Assembly: GCF_026342435.1 (NCBI RefSeq)
Contig: NZ_JAPEMT010000001.1
Location: forward strand, 496,001 to 560,000
Direction: 5' to 3'
From: Streptomyces sp. NBC_00237
Lineage (GTDB): Bacteria; Actinomycetota; Actinomycetes; Streptomycetales; Streptomycetaceae
DNA length: 64,000 nt
Shown here piece by piece: positions 8,213 through 15,886 of the stretch. The notes under the pieces are model-generated. The model was not told where the DNA came from. It was given only the letters and a program-made list of their open reading frames with translations, and did no database searches. The translations under genes and the position numbers were made by a program. How positions within the stretch are numbered: the first letter of the stretch is position 1; the number at the start of each line of letters is the position of its first letter.

Positions 8213-10086
8213 TGTCCCTGACCGATTCACTCGTCACCCCCTCCGTCACCGCCACTCCCGGGGGGCTGCCCACCGCTGACGACGCCGTGGCCCACACCCT
8301 CCTCAACTGCCTCCTGAGAGAGGTGTCGGGCCCCGAGCACCAGACCGCGGTCACCGACGGCCACCTGCTGCTGCGCCTGCCCCGCCGGGGCGTCCTGCTG
8401 CGCGTCGCGCTGCGCCGCACGTCGCTGCTGGGCGCCCACCGCTTCACCGGGCCGGTGCGGGAGCAGCAGGGCGGCGACTGGGCGGAGATCGACTGGCGTC
8501 GGCTCGCCGTGTACACGCAGGACGAGCTGTCGTCGCGTACGGGCGTGCACAACGAGGAGTTCCTGGACCAGATCGCCTCCAGCCACCAGGCGATCACGGC
8601 AGCCCTCGACGTACGCGCCACCCGCCCCGACAAGGACGACACCGCCGCCACGGACGGCGGATCAGCGGTCCGGGACCCCGCGTACGCCACCACGAACCCC
8701 GCGTTCGCCCCCACGGACGGCGGTCTCGCCGCCTACCTCTCCTCCGAACAGTCCCTCCTCTTCGGCCACCGCTTCCACCCCACCCCGAAGGCCCGCACCG
8801 GCTCCATCGCCTCCTGGCTCTCCTACGCCCCCGAGACCGGGTCCTCCTTCCCCCTCCGCCACCTCGCGGTGCGCGAGTACCTGATCGGCCAGGAGACCGC
8901 CGAGCCCGGCGCCGCCGACGTGTTCGACGGGCTGCGCCCCGACGTCCCGGACGGCTACCGGCTGCTGCCCGCCCACCCGTGGCAGTACGAGATGCTGAGC
9001 GAGAACCCCCGGCTGCGCGAGGCCGTCGAGCGGGGCGACATCCTCGACCTGGGCCTGGCCGGAAGGCCGTTCGCCGCCACCGCGTCCGTACGCACCCTGT
9101 ATGACGGCGACACGTTCCTGAAGTTCAGCCTGAACGTGCGCATCACCAACTGCCTGCGCAAAAACGCCAGTTACGAACTCTCCGGGGCCGTCGCCCTGAC
9201 CCGCCTCCTGCAACCGGCCCTCACCGACCTGGCCGACCGCTTCCCCGGCACCGCGATGCTCCGCGAACCCGCCTACCGCACCCTCCACCTGCCGGGCCCC
9301 GACGGCACCCCGGACCACGCCCTGCTCGAAGGCTTCGGCGTGATCGTCCGCGAGGGCCTGGCCCAGAAGCTGCTGCCCGGCACCACCCCGCTGCTCGCGG
9401 CGGCCGTCGCCGACGAGTACCCGACCGGCCCGGGACACGTCTCCCGGCTGCTCGCCGGGGCGGCCCCCGAGACCGTCCTCGCCTGGTGGTCGGCGTACCT
9501 CACTCTGCTCGTCCCGCCCGTCCTGGCCGCCTACTTCGACCACGGCCTGGTGCTGGAACCGCACCTCCAGAACGTCGTCGTCTGCGTCGACGAGGAGGGC
9601 ATGCCCGCACAGCTCCTCCTCCGCGACCTGGAGGGCACCAAGCTCCTCCCCGAGCACCACGCCGACACCCTGGCCGCACTGCCCGCCGAGGTCGCGGGCC
9701 CCATGACGTACGACGCCGAGCGCGGCTGGGACCGGGTCGTCTACTGCCTGCTGGTCAACCACGTCGCCGAACTGCTCGCCGCCCTCGCCGACCTGCACCC
9801 GCAGACCGAGCGCGCCCTGTGGGCCCGGGTCCGGTCCACCCTCCAGACGTACGCCGACCGGTACGGCTGCCCGCCACGGCTCGCGGCGCTGCTCGCCGGG
9901 GTGCCGCTACCCGCGAAGGCCAACCTGCTGACCCGCTGGGAACGCAAGGCCGACCGCGAGGCGGGTTACGTCCGCCTCCCCTCCCCGCTGGCCGAGGCCC
10001 TGCTGTCCGAGACGCTGCTGTCCGAGACCTTGCTGTCCGACACCGTGCTGTCCGAGACGGCCCACGACACCTGGAGCACCCGATGA
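8212..10086 (+). CDS. IucA/IucC-family NRPS-independent siderophore synthetase (NIS-B)
   Basis: Second NIS synthetase (624 aa). It has the canonical LLPAHPWQYEML motif near residue 255, then TASVRTLY, LKFSLNVRITNCLRKNASYE, and the active-site segment DHGLVLEPHLQNVVVCVDE followed by QLLLRDLEGTKLL. With NIS-A it should make two successive amide or ester bonds on a carboxylate scaffold. The ATG at 8212 overlaps the MFS stop by one base. The C-terminal tail has a short repeat encoding LLSETLLSETLLSDTVLSE. Its stop overlaps the decarboxylase ATG (ATGA). Confidence 0.93.
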   Translation: MSLTDSLVTPSVTATPGGLPTADDAVAHTLLNCLLREVSGPEHQTAVTDGHLLLRLPRRGVLLRVALRRTSLLGAHRFTGPVREQQGGDWAEIDWRRLAVYTQDELSSRTGVHNEEFLDQIASSHQAITAALDVRATRPDKDDTAATDGGSAVRDPAYATTNPAFAPTDGGLAAYLSSEQSLLFGHRFHPTPKARTGSIASWLSYAPETGSSFPLRHLAVREYLIGQETAEPGAADVFDGLRPDVPDGYRLLPAHPWQYEMLSENPRLREAVERGDILDLGLAGRPFAATASVRTLYDGDTFLKFSLNVRITNCLRKNASYELSGAVALTRLLQPALTDLADRFPGTAMLREPAYRTLHLPGPDGTPDHALLEGFGVIVREGLAQKLLPGTTPLLAAAVADEYPTGPGHVSRLLAGAAPETVLAWWSAYLTLLVPPVLAAYFDHGLVLEPHLQNVVVCVDEEGMPAQLLLRDLEGTKLLPEHHADTLAALPAEVAGPMTYDAERGWDRVVYCLLVNHVAELLAALADLHPQTERALWARVRSTLQTYADRYGCPPRLAALLAGVPLPAKANLLTRWERKADREAGYVRLPSPLAEALLSETLLSETLLSDTVLSETAHDTWSTR

Positions 10087-11303
10087 CCACCCCTGCCCCC
10101 ACCCCTGCGGTGCGCGACCGCACCCTCTCCCTCCCTTCCCACGAACTGCCCGCCTACGTCTACGACGTGAGTGCCCTGCGCACCCACGCAGCCACCGTCC
10201 GCGCGGCCCTCCCACCGTCCATCGAGCTGTACTACGCCGCCAAGGCCAACCCCGAGCCGGAGATCCTCGCCGCGCTCGGCCCGTACGTCGACGGCTACGA
10301 GGTCTCCTCGGGCGGCGAGCTGGCCCACGTCCGCAAGGCGGCCCCCGACCGCCCCCTGGCCTTCGGCGGCCCCGGCAAGACCCCGGCGGAGATCGCCTCG
10401 GCACTCGAACTGGGCGTGGCGCGCTTCCACGTGGAAAGCATCCACGAGCTGCACGTACTGGCAGCCCTGGCGCGGCGCGCGGACGTTCGCGACGTGGGTG
10501 TCCTGCTCCGCTTCAACCTCCCCGTCCCCGGCGACTCGCTGGCGGACAGCTCCCTGGCGATGGGCGGCCGTCCCACCCCGTTCGGCCTCGACCCCGCCGA
10601 CGCGGACACGGCCGTCCGCCTCCTCACCGACGGCACCCACCCCCACCTTCGGCTGCTCGGCGTCCACGCCCACTTGGCGAGCGGCCTGCACGCCCCCGCC
10701 CAACTGGCGATCGCCGCATCCATCGTCACCTGGGCAGCCGACCTGGCCGCCCGCCACCGCGTCCGCCTCGCCGAGGTGAACGTCGGCGGCGGCATGACCG
10801 TCGACTACGCCGCCCCCGACCAGCTCTTCGACTGGGCCGCCTACGGCACCGGGCTCGCCCGTCTCGCCGTCGCCCACCCCGACCTCACCCTGCGCATCGA
10901 GCCGGGCCGCGCCCTGACCGCGTACTGCGGCTGGTACGTCACCCAGGTGCTGGACGTGAAGCTCAGCCACGGCGAGGAGTTCGCCGTCGTCCGGGGCGGC
11001 ACCCACCACCTGCGCACCCCCGCGACCAAGAACCACGACCAGCCCTGCACCGTCCTCCCGGTCGACGCCTGGCCCCACCCCTGGCCGCGCCCGACCGCCC
11101 AGCACTCCCGCGTCACCCTCACCGGCCAGCTCTGCACCCCCAAGGACCTCCTCTCCCGTCACGTCCCGGCCCCGGGCCTGCGCGCGGGCGACCGCGTGGC
11201 CTTCGCCCTCGCGGGCGCCTACGCCTGGAACATCTCCCACCACGACTTCCTGATGCACCCCCGCCCGACCTTCCACTTCCTCGACCGGACGCCCCAGACC
11301 TGA
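10083..11303 (+). CDS. PLP-dependent decarboxylase, fold-type III (DapDC/SbnH-like)
   Basis: Alanine-racemase-fold decarboxylase (406 aa). The PLP lysine is in YYAAKANPEPEIL near residue 57; other family motifs are GGGMTVDYA, IEPGRALTAYCGWYV, and LCTPKDLLSR with the cysteine typical of this family. By analogy with SbnH of staphyloferrin B biosynthesis it would decarboxylate an amino acid or a citryl-amino-acid intermediate to give the amine used by the synthetases; the substrate cannot be read from sequence. It is the last gene of the operon and overlaps NIS-B by 4 bases. Confidence 0.87.
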   Translation: MTTPAPTPAVRDRTLSLPSHELPAYVYDVSALRTHAATVRAALPPSIELYYAAKANPEPEILAALGPYVDGYEVSSGGELAHVRKAAPDRPLAFGGPGKTPAEIASALELGVARFHVESIHELHVLAALARRADVRDVGVLLRFNLPVPGDSLADSSLAMGGRPTPFGLDPADADTAVRLLTDGTHPHLRLLGVHAHLASGLHAPAQLAIAASIVTWAADLAARHRVRLAEVNVGGGMTVDYAAPDQLFDWAAYGTGLARLAVAHPDLTLRIEPGRALTAYCGWYVTQVLDVKLSHGEEFAVVRGGTHHLRTPATKNHDQPCTVLPVDAWPHPWPRPTAQHSRVTLTGQLCTPKDLLSRHVPAPGLRAGDRVAFALAGAYAWNISHHDFLMHPRPTFHFLDRTPQT

Positions 11304-11351
11304 CCGCTCCTCACGCGCACCAGCACTCCGACGTGCGGCGGCACACCCTGC

Positions 11352-11819
11352 TCACACAGTCGTGTCCGGCATATCCGCCGTGTCCGCTGTGTCCGCCGTG
11401 TCCGGCGCGTCCGGCGTGTCCGTCGCGATCTCGGCGATCAGCCCCTCCACCAGGCTCCTGATCTCGTCGCGGATGGGACGGACGGCCTCGACGCCCCGAC
11501 CGGCCGGATCCTCCAGCTTCCAGTCGAGATAGCGCTTGCCGGGGAAGACGGGGCAGGTGTCGCCGCATCCCATGGTGATGCAGACGTCGGACTCCTTCAC
11601 CGCGTCGACGGTGAGGATCTTCGGCGTCTCCCGCGAGATGTCGATGCCGACCTCGGCCATGGCTGCCACGGCGGCCGGGTTCACGGCCGCCCCCGGCGCG
11701 GAACCGGCCGAACGGACCTCGATACGGTCCCCGGCGAGGTGGGCGAGCCAGGCGGCGGCCATCTGGGAGCGGCCGGCGTTGTGGACGCAGACGAACAGGA
11801 CGGACGGCTTGTCGGCCAT
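11352..11819 (-). CDS. arsC: Arsenate reductase, low-Mr phosphatase type
   Basis: Reduces arsenate to arsenite for export by the neighbouring Acr3. The catalytic loop VCVHNAGRSQ (C-x5-R) is near residue 10, and the redox cysteines are in ITMGCGDTCPV; the downstream LEDPAGRG supplies the acidic DP element. This is the thioredoxin- or mycothiol-coupled family (155 aa). The ATG at 11819 (MADKPSVLFV) is chosen over upstream starts because it begins directly at the fold. The C-terminus ends in a low-complexity DTAD/DTPD tail encoded by 9-base repeats. Divergent from arsR and acr3. Confidence 0.92.
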   Translation of the reverse strand: MADKPSVLFVCVHNAGRSQMAAAWLAHLAGDRIEVRSAGSAPGAAVNPAAVAAMAEVGIDISRETPKILTVDAVKESDVCITMGCGDTCPVFPGKRYLDWKLEDPAGRGVEAVRPIRDEIRSLVEGLIAEIATDTPDAPDTADTADTADMPDTTV

Positions 11820-11903
11820 GGTGAAGGTCTCTCTCGCAAGGCGGCACGCGACTGCCGACGGCATCATCCCCCGCCGCTGTCAGCGGACGGTGACGTGAAA
11901 GTA

Positions 11904-11917
11904 TCAGCGCATGCTGA
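11904..11917. promoter_or_regulatory. Palindrome over the arsR start codon (putative ArsR operator)
   Basis: TCAGCGCATGCTGA has perfect 5-bp arms around GCAT, and the arsR ATG (11911) lies within it. It is in the arsC/arsR divergent region, so binding could control both directions. The function is inferred. Confidence 0.45.
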
Positions 11918-12216
11918 CTTCAGTCGACACTGATGTGATCCGGGTGCTGGGCGATCCGCTCCGCCTGAAGATCGTGACCCTGCTGGCCCGCGAGACGCTC
12001 TGCACGACACACCTGGTCGAGGAGACCGGAGCGAAGCAGACCAACCTCTCGAACCACATGAAGGTGCTGCGCGAGGCCGGGATCGTGGACACCGAGCCGT
12101 GCGGCCGGTTCACCTACTACAAGCTCAAGCCCGAGGTCCTGGACGGCCTTTCCGCACAGTTCGCCGAGCTCGCCGCCTCCGCCCGAGGTGCCGCCCAGAA
12201 CAAGAGGGCCTGCTGA
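11911..12216 (+). CDS. arsR: ArsR/SmtB-family repressor (first copy)
   Basis: Winged-helix metalloid sensor (101 aa). It has IRVLGDPLRLKIVTLL and the recognition region LVEETGAKQTNLSNHMKVLR, then the wing CGRFTYYKL. Cysteines available for arsenite binding are C33 in ETLCTTH, C70 in the wing and the C-terminal Cys (KRAC); the classical CxC is absent. It is likely to repress its own operon with acr3 and probably divergent arsC. Its TGA shares one base with the acr3 ATG, so the two genes are coupled. Confidence 0.9.
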   Translation: MLTSVDTDVIRVLGDPLRLKIVTLLARETLCTTHLVEETGAKQTNLSNHMKVLREAGIVDTEPCGRFTYYKLKPEVLDGLSAQFAELAASARGAAQNKRAC

Positions 12217-13310
12217 TGGCCGCCACAGAACCCACCACCGCACCGCCCGGTGAGGCGTCGGTCGTCAAGAAGCTCTCCACCCTCGACCGCTACCTCGCCG
12301 TGTGGATCCTGCTCGCCATGGCCGTCGGGCTCGGACTGGGACGCCTGGTCCCGGGCATGAACGACGCGCTCGCGAAGATCGAGATCGGCGGCATCTCCCT
12401 GCCGATCGCGCTCGGTCTGCTCGTGATGATGTACCCGGTCCTGGCCAAGGTCCGCTACGACCAGCTCGACCGCGTCACCGGCGACCGCAAGCTGGTGATC
12501 TCCTCGCTGGTCATCAACTGGATCGTCGGCCCCGCCGTGATGTTCGCCCTGGCCTGGATCTTCCTGCCGGACCTCCCCGAGTACCGCACCGGCCTGATCG
12601 TCGTCGGCCTGGCCCGCTGCATCGCGATGGTCATCATCTGGAACGACCTCGCCTGCGGCGACCGCGAGGCCGCCGCCGTCCTCGTCGCCCTCAACTCCGT
12701 CTTCCAGGTGTTCGCCTTCGGCCTGCTGGGCTGGCTCTACCTCGACCTGCTGCCCCGCTGGCTGCACCTGGGCGACGGCCAGGGCCTCGACGTGTCCGTC
12801 TGGCACATCGCCCTGAACGTCATCGTCTTCCTCGGCGTCCCCCTCCTGGCGGGCTTCCTCACCCGCCGCATCGGCGAGCGGAAGATGGGCCGCGAGACGT
12901 ACGAGGCGACGTTCCTTCCGAGGATCGGCCCCTGGGCGCTCTACGGGCTGCTCTTCACGATCGTCGTCCTCTTCGCCCTCCAGGGCAGGACCATCACCTC
13001 CCAGCCGCTGGACGTCGTACGCATCGCGCTGCCGCTGCTGGTGTACTTCGCGGTCATGTTCTTCGGCACCTTCCTCCTCGGCAAGAGCCTCGGCCTGGCC
13101 TACGACCGCACCGCGACGCTGGCGTTCACCGCGGCGGGCAACAACTTCGAGCTCGCCATCGCGGTCGCCATCGCCACCTTCGGCGTCACCTCGGGTCAGG
13201 CCCTCTCCGGCGTGGTCGGCCCGCTCATCGAAGTCCCCGTCCTCATCGGCCTGGTGTACGTCGCGCTCGCCTGGCGCCGGAAGTTCGCCCCCGACAAGGT
13301 GGCGTCCTGA
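12216..13310 (+). CDS. acr3: Arsenite efflux permease, ACR3 family
   Basis: Membrane carrier (364 aa, about ten helices) that extrudes arsenite. The diagnostic ACR3 segment ARCIAMVIIWNDLACGD with its essential cysteine is near residue 140, followed by ALNSVFQ; another hallmark is TAAGNNFELAIAVAIATFG in the C-terminal half. It follows arsR with a one-base overlap and is co-regulated with it. ACR3 transporters, rather than ArsB, are usual in actinobacteria. Confidence 0.96.
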   Translation: MAATEPTTAPPGEASVVKKLSTLDRYLAVWILLAMAVGLGLGRLVPGMNDALAKIEIGGISLPIALGLLVMMYPVLAKVRYDQLDRVTGDRKLVISSLVINWIVGPAVMFALAWIFLPDLPEYRTGLIVVGLARCIAMVIIWNDLACGDREAAAVLVALNSVFQVFAFGLLGWLYLDLLPRWLHLGDGQGLDVSVWHIALNVIVFLGVPLLAGFLTRRIGERKMGRETYEATFLPRIGPWALYGLLFTIVVLFALQGRTITSQPLDVVRIALPLLVYFAVMFFGTFLLGKSLGLAYDRTATLAFTAAGNNFELAIAVAIATFGVTSGQALSGVVGPLIEVPVLIGLVYVALAWRRKFAPDKVAS

Positions 13311-13355
13311 GGGCGCGGACGCAACGGCCTTCTCGTCTCCCCATCTCCCCCTCTC

Positions 13356-13850
13356 CTACCGGAGAACGGGGCTGCGGCGCTCGACCAGGACCACGTCACG
13401 CCAGACGCCGTGGTGGCGGCCGATCCGCTCGCGGGTGCCGATGACCCGGAATCCGGCCCGCTGGTGGACGGCGAGGCTGGCGGCGTTCTCGGGAAAGATC
13501 CCGGACTGGATCGTCCAGATCCCCGCAGCTTCCGTCGACTCCACCAGAGCGAGCAGCAGTTGACCGGCGGCGCCCCGCCCGCGAGCGCCGGGGTGGACGT
13601 AGACGGAGTGCTCCACGACACCCGCGTACGCGCAGCGGTCGGAGACCCGGGTGGCGGCGACCCAGCCGAGCAGCTTGCCGTCGTCGTCGAGCGCCGCGAA
13701 GCGGTGTGCGTCCAGCTTTACGGCGTCGAACTCCGCCCAGGTCGGGGCGGTGGTCTCGAAGGTGGCGTTGCCCTCGTCGATGCCCGCCCGGTAGATCGTT
13801 AGGACCTCCTGCGCGTGCACGGCGGTCAGCGGCACCACGGTGACGCTCAC
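13356..13850 (-). CDS. arsN1: GNAT acetyltransferase, ArsN1/phosphinothricin-acetyltransferase-like
   Basis: Cytosolic N-acetyltransferase (164 aa). The acetyl-CoA loop is VYVHPGARGRGAAGQLL, and the C-terminal half (FPENAASLAVHQRAGFR) follows the phosphinothricin acetyltransferase pattern. ArsN1 proteins in ars operons are known to acetylate the arsenical antibiotic arsinothricin; position inside this island, coupled to an arsR, supports that role over general housekeeping acetylation. The GTG at 13850 overlaps the TGA of arsR2 (GTGA). Substrate is inference. Confidence 0.75.
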   Translation of the reverse strand: MSVTVVPLTAVHAQEVLTIYRAGIDEGNATFETTAPTWAEFDAVKLDAHRFAALDDDGKLLGWVAATRVSDRCAYAGVVEHSVYVHPGARGRGAAGQLLLALVESTEAAGIWTIQSGIFPENAASLAVHQRAGFRVIGTRERIGRHHGVWRDVVLVERRSPVLR

Positions 13851-14209
13851 GCGGGGACCGCGCGGGTGAGGAGCTGGCCCATGGCGGCCAGTACAGAAGG
13901 CTCCACTCGGTAGTACACCCACGTCCCGCGCCGCTCGGAGGTCAGCAGTCCGGCCTCGCGGAGCTTCTTCAGGTGGTGGGAGACGGTCGGCTGGGAGACG
14001 CCGACGTCGGAGATGTCGCACACGCACGCCTCGCCGCCCTCGTGCGAGGCGACCAGGGAGAACAGCCGCAGCCGCACAGGGTCCCCCAGCGCCTTGAACA
14101 TGACCGAGGTCCGCTCGGCCTCCTCCGCCGTCAGCGGGCGCTCGGAGAGCGGCGGGCAGCACGGGGTGACGGCTCCCGTTTCCAGCAGCGGCAGCATCTT
14201 CGTCGTCAT
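13847..14209 (-). CDS. arsR: ArsR-family repressor with CxC arsenite-binding motif (second copy)
   Basis: Winged-helix repressor (120 aa). The metal-responsive helix contains the classical CVCD motif (GGEACVCDISDVG), followed by the DNA-recognition helix VSQPTVSHHLKKLREAGLL and the wing RRGTWVYYRV. An extra CC pair occurs in the N-terminal extension (TPCCPPLSE). The ATG at 14209 (MTTKMLPLL) is chosen; the longer frame runs into the operator. Divergent from the flavoprotein gene and coupled to arsN1. Confidence 0.92.
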   Translation of the reverse strand: MTTKMLPLLETGAVTPCCPPLSERPLTAEEAERTSVMFKALGDPVRLRLFSLVASHEGGEACVCDISDVGVSQPTVSHHLKKLREAGLLTSERRGTWVYYRVEPSVLAAMGQLLTRAVPA

Positions 14210-14244
14210 GCCCCCATCATCCGTAGAACTTCGACAGATGTCTA

Positions 14245-14262
14245 TATTGACGAACGCCAATA
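14245..14262. promoter_or_regulatory. Putative ArsR operator between arsR2 and the flavoprotein gene
   Basis: TATTG-N8-CAATA inverted repeat in the only AT-rich stretch of the divergent intergenic region, 36 bases upstream of arsR2. Its size and spacing suit an ArsR/SmtB dimer. Confidence 0.55.
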
Positions 14263-14323
14263 CACAGCGCCATGGTGGCACTCACCAAGACATCGACAAC
14301 CGTCGAATCAAGGGGAGCCCGCC

Positions 14324-15730
14324 GTGAACGCATCCACCTCTGCCGAAGCCCTGCCCGTCGTCGTGATCGGCGCAGGTCCGATCGGTCTCGCCGCCGCTGC
14401 CCAACTCGTCGAGCAGGGGCTTCGGCCGCTCGTCCTGGAGGCCGGTTCCACCGCCGCAGCGGCCGTACGCCAGTGGTCGCACGTGCGTCTGTTCTCCCCC
14501 TGGTCCGAGGTCGTCGATCCGGCCGCCGAGAAGCTCCTCGCCCCCACCGGCTGGGTACGCCCCGACGGATCGGGCTACCCCTCCGGCGGCGACTGGGCCG
14601 ACCACTACCTCCAGCCCCTCGCCGACGCCCTCGGCGACAGGGTCCGCACCGGCGCCACCGTCACCGGCGTCTCCCGTACCGGCCGCGACCGCGTCGTCGA
14701 CGCCGACCGCGAGGCACAGCCGTTCGTCGTCCACCTCACCCGCACGGACGGCAGCGAGGAGCGCGTCCTGGCCCGCGCGGTCATCGACGCCTCCGGTACC
14801 TGGAACACTCCGAGCCCGGCCGGCGGCAGCGGCCTGCCCGCCCTCGGCGAGAGGAGTGCCGCCGACCGCATCACCTACCGGGTCCCCGACCTCAGGGACC
14901 CGGCCGTCCGTGCCCGCTACGCGGGCAAGCGCACCGCGGTCATCGGCTCCGGCGCCTCCGCCTTCACCGCACTCGCCCACCTCGCCGACCTCGCGACGTC
15001 CGACGACGGCACCGGCACCCACGGCGTATGGGTCCTGCGCCGAGGCATCTCCGGCAGCACCTTCGGCGGCGGCGAGGCCGACCAGCTCCCCGCCCGTGGT
15101 GCCCTCGGTCTCGCCGCCAAGGCCGCCGTCGACAACGGCCACGCCGACGCCGTCACGGGCTTCCGTACCGGTGCCGTCGAGCGCGACGACGCCGCCCGCC
15201 TCGTCCTGGTCGGCGAGGACGGCCGCCGCCTGGACCCGGTCGACGAGGTCATCGTCCTCACCGGCTTCCGCCCCGACCTCACCTTCCTGGACGAACTGCG
15301 CCTCGCCCTCGACGAACGCCTCCAGGCCCCCATCTCACTGGCCCCCCTGATCGACCCCAACCAGCACTCCTGCGGCACCGTCTACCCCCACGGCCACCGC
15401 GAGCTCTCCCACCCCGAACCCGGCATCCACCTCGTCGGCATGAAGTCCTACGGCCGCGCCCCGACCTTCCTCGCCATGACCGGCTACGAACAGGTCCGCT
15501 CCATCGCCGCCGCCCTCGCGGGCCACACCGACTCCGCCGACCGGATCGAACTCACCCTCCCCGAAACCGGAGTGTGCGGCGGCACCGGCCTCTCCGACCC
15601 CCCACCGACGGAAGAGCCCGCCACCGGGTCCTGCTGCGCCCCCGCCCCCGCACTGCCGCAACTCGCCCCCCACACCTCACCCTCGCCCCTCACGGAGGAA
15701 GCATCACCGGGCGGCTGCTGCGGCTCCTGA
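14324..15730 (+). CDS. arsO: ArsO-like FAD/NAD(P)H flavoprotein of the arsenic island
   Basis: Flavin-binding monooxygenase-like protein (468 aa). It has an N-terminal FAD-binding motif VVVIGAGPIGLAAAAQL and a second nucleotide-binding site TAVIGSGASAFTAL near residue 205. The C-terminal tail is cysteine-rich (CGG, then SCCAP, ending GGCCGS), suggesting metalloid contact. ArsO proteins are known from actinobacterial ars clusters such as the Streptomyces plasmid arsRBOCT type; their reaction is not firmly settled. The GTG start has AAGGGGAG 6 bases upstream. It faces away from arsR2 across the operator. Confidence 0.82.
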   Translation: MNASTSAEALPVVVIGAGPIGLAAAAQLVEQGLRPLVLEAGSTAAAAVRQWSHVRLFSPWSEVVDPAAEKLLAPTGWVRPDGSGYPSGGDWADHYLQPLADALGDRVRTGATVTGVSRTGRDRVVDADREAQPFVVHLTRTDGSEERVLARAVIDASGTWNTPSPAGGSGLPALGERSAADRITYRVPDLRDPAVRARYAGKRTAVIGSGASAFTALAHLADLATSDDGTGTHGVWVLRRGISGSTFGGGEADQLPARGALGLAAKAAVDNGHADAVTGFRTGAVERDDAARLVLVGEDGRRLDPVDEVIVLTGFRPDLTFLDELRLALDERLQAPISLAPLIDPNQHSCGTVYPHGHRELSHPEPGIHLVGMKSYGRAPTFLAMTGYEQVRSIAAALAGHTDSADRIELTLPETGVCGGTGLSDPPPTEEPATGSCCAPAPALPQLAPHTSPSPLTEEASPGGCCGS

Positions 15731-15744
15731 GAGACCCAGACAAC

Positions 15745-15772
15745 CCAGACAACAAAGAAGCCCCGGGCCACT
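15745..15772 (+). repeat. Left copy of a short direct repeat flanking the ATPase gene
   Basis: CCAGAC followed by AACAAAGAAGCCCCGGGCC and ACT; nearly the same string, with small indels, recurs at 17453-17480. The right copy is part of the terminator of the tRNA-Gly gene. Confidence 0.55.
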
Positions 15773-15840
15773 CCTGGGCCGTAGGTCCGTGCCGACGGAG
15801 GCAATGCGCCCGATCCCGCATCGACCAGCTCGGCCGCAAT

Positions 15841-15885
15841 CCTTAGGAGTACACTCCATAGGAGTACGTTCCTAAGGAGTGCCTT
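15841..15885 (+). repeat. Three 15-bp tandem repeats ending in the ribosome-binding site
   Basis: CCTTAGGAGTACACT, CCATAGGAGTACGTT and CCTAAGGAGTGCCTT lie head to tail directly before the ATPase GTG. The AAGGAG of the last unit is the ribosome-binding site. The outer units also make an inverted repeat (CCTTAGGA/TCCTAAGG), so the block could be an operator. Confidence 0.7.
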
Positions 15886-15886
15886 C

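Noticed and set aside
1..11303. Desferrioxamine assignment for the siderophore locus
   Set aside because: There is no lysine decarboxylase DesA or monooxygenase DesB equivalent; instead there are two synthetases, an ATP-grasp ligase and a type III PLP decarboxylase.
15757..15780. Terminator hairpin after the arsO-like gene
   Set aside because: The string resembles the 17465 terminator, but the second arm is degraded, so a stable stem is not convincing; it was recorded only as a repeat copy.
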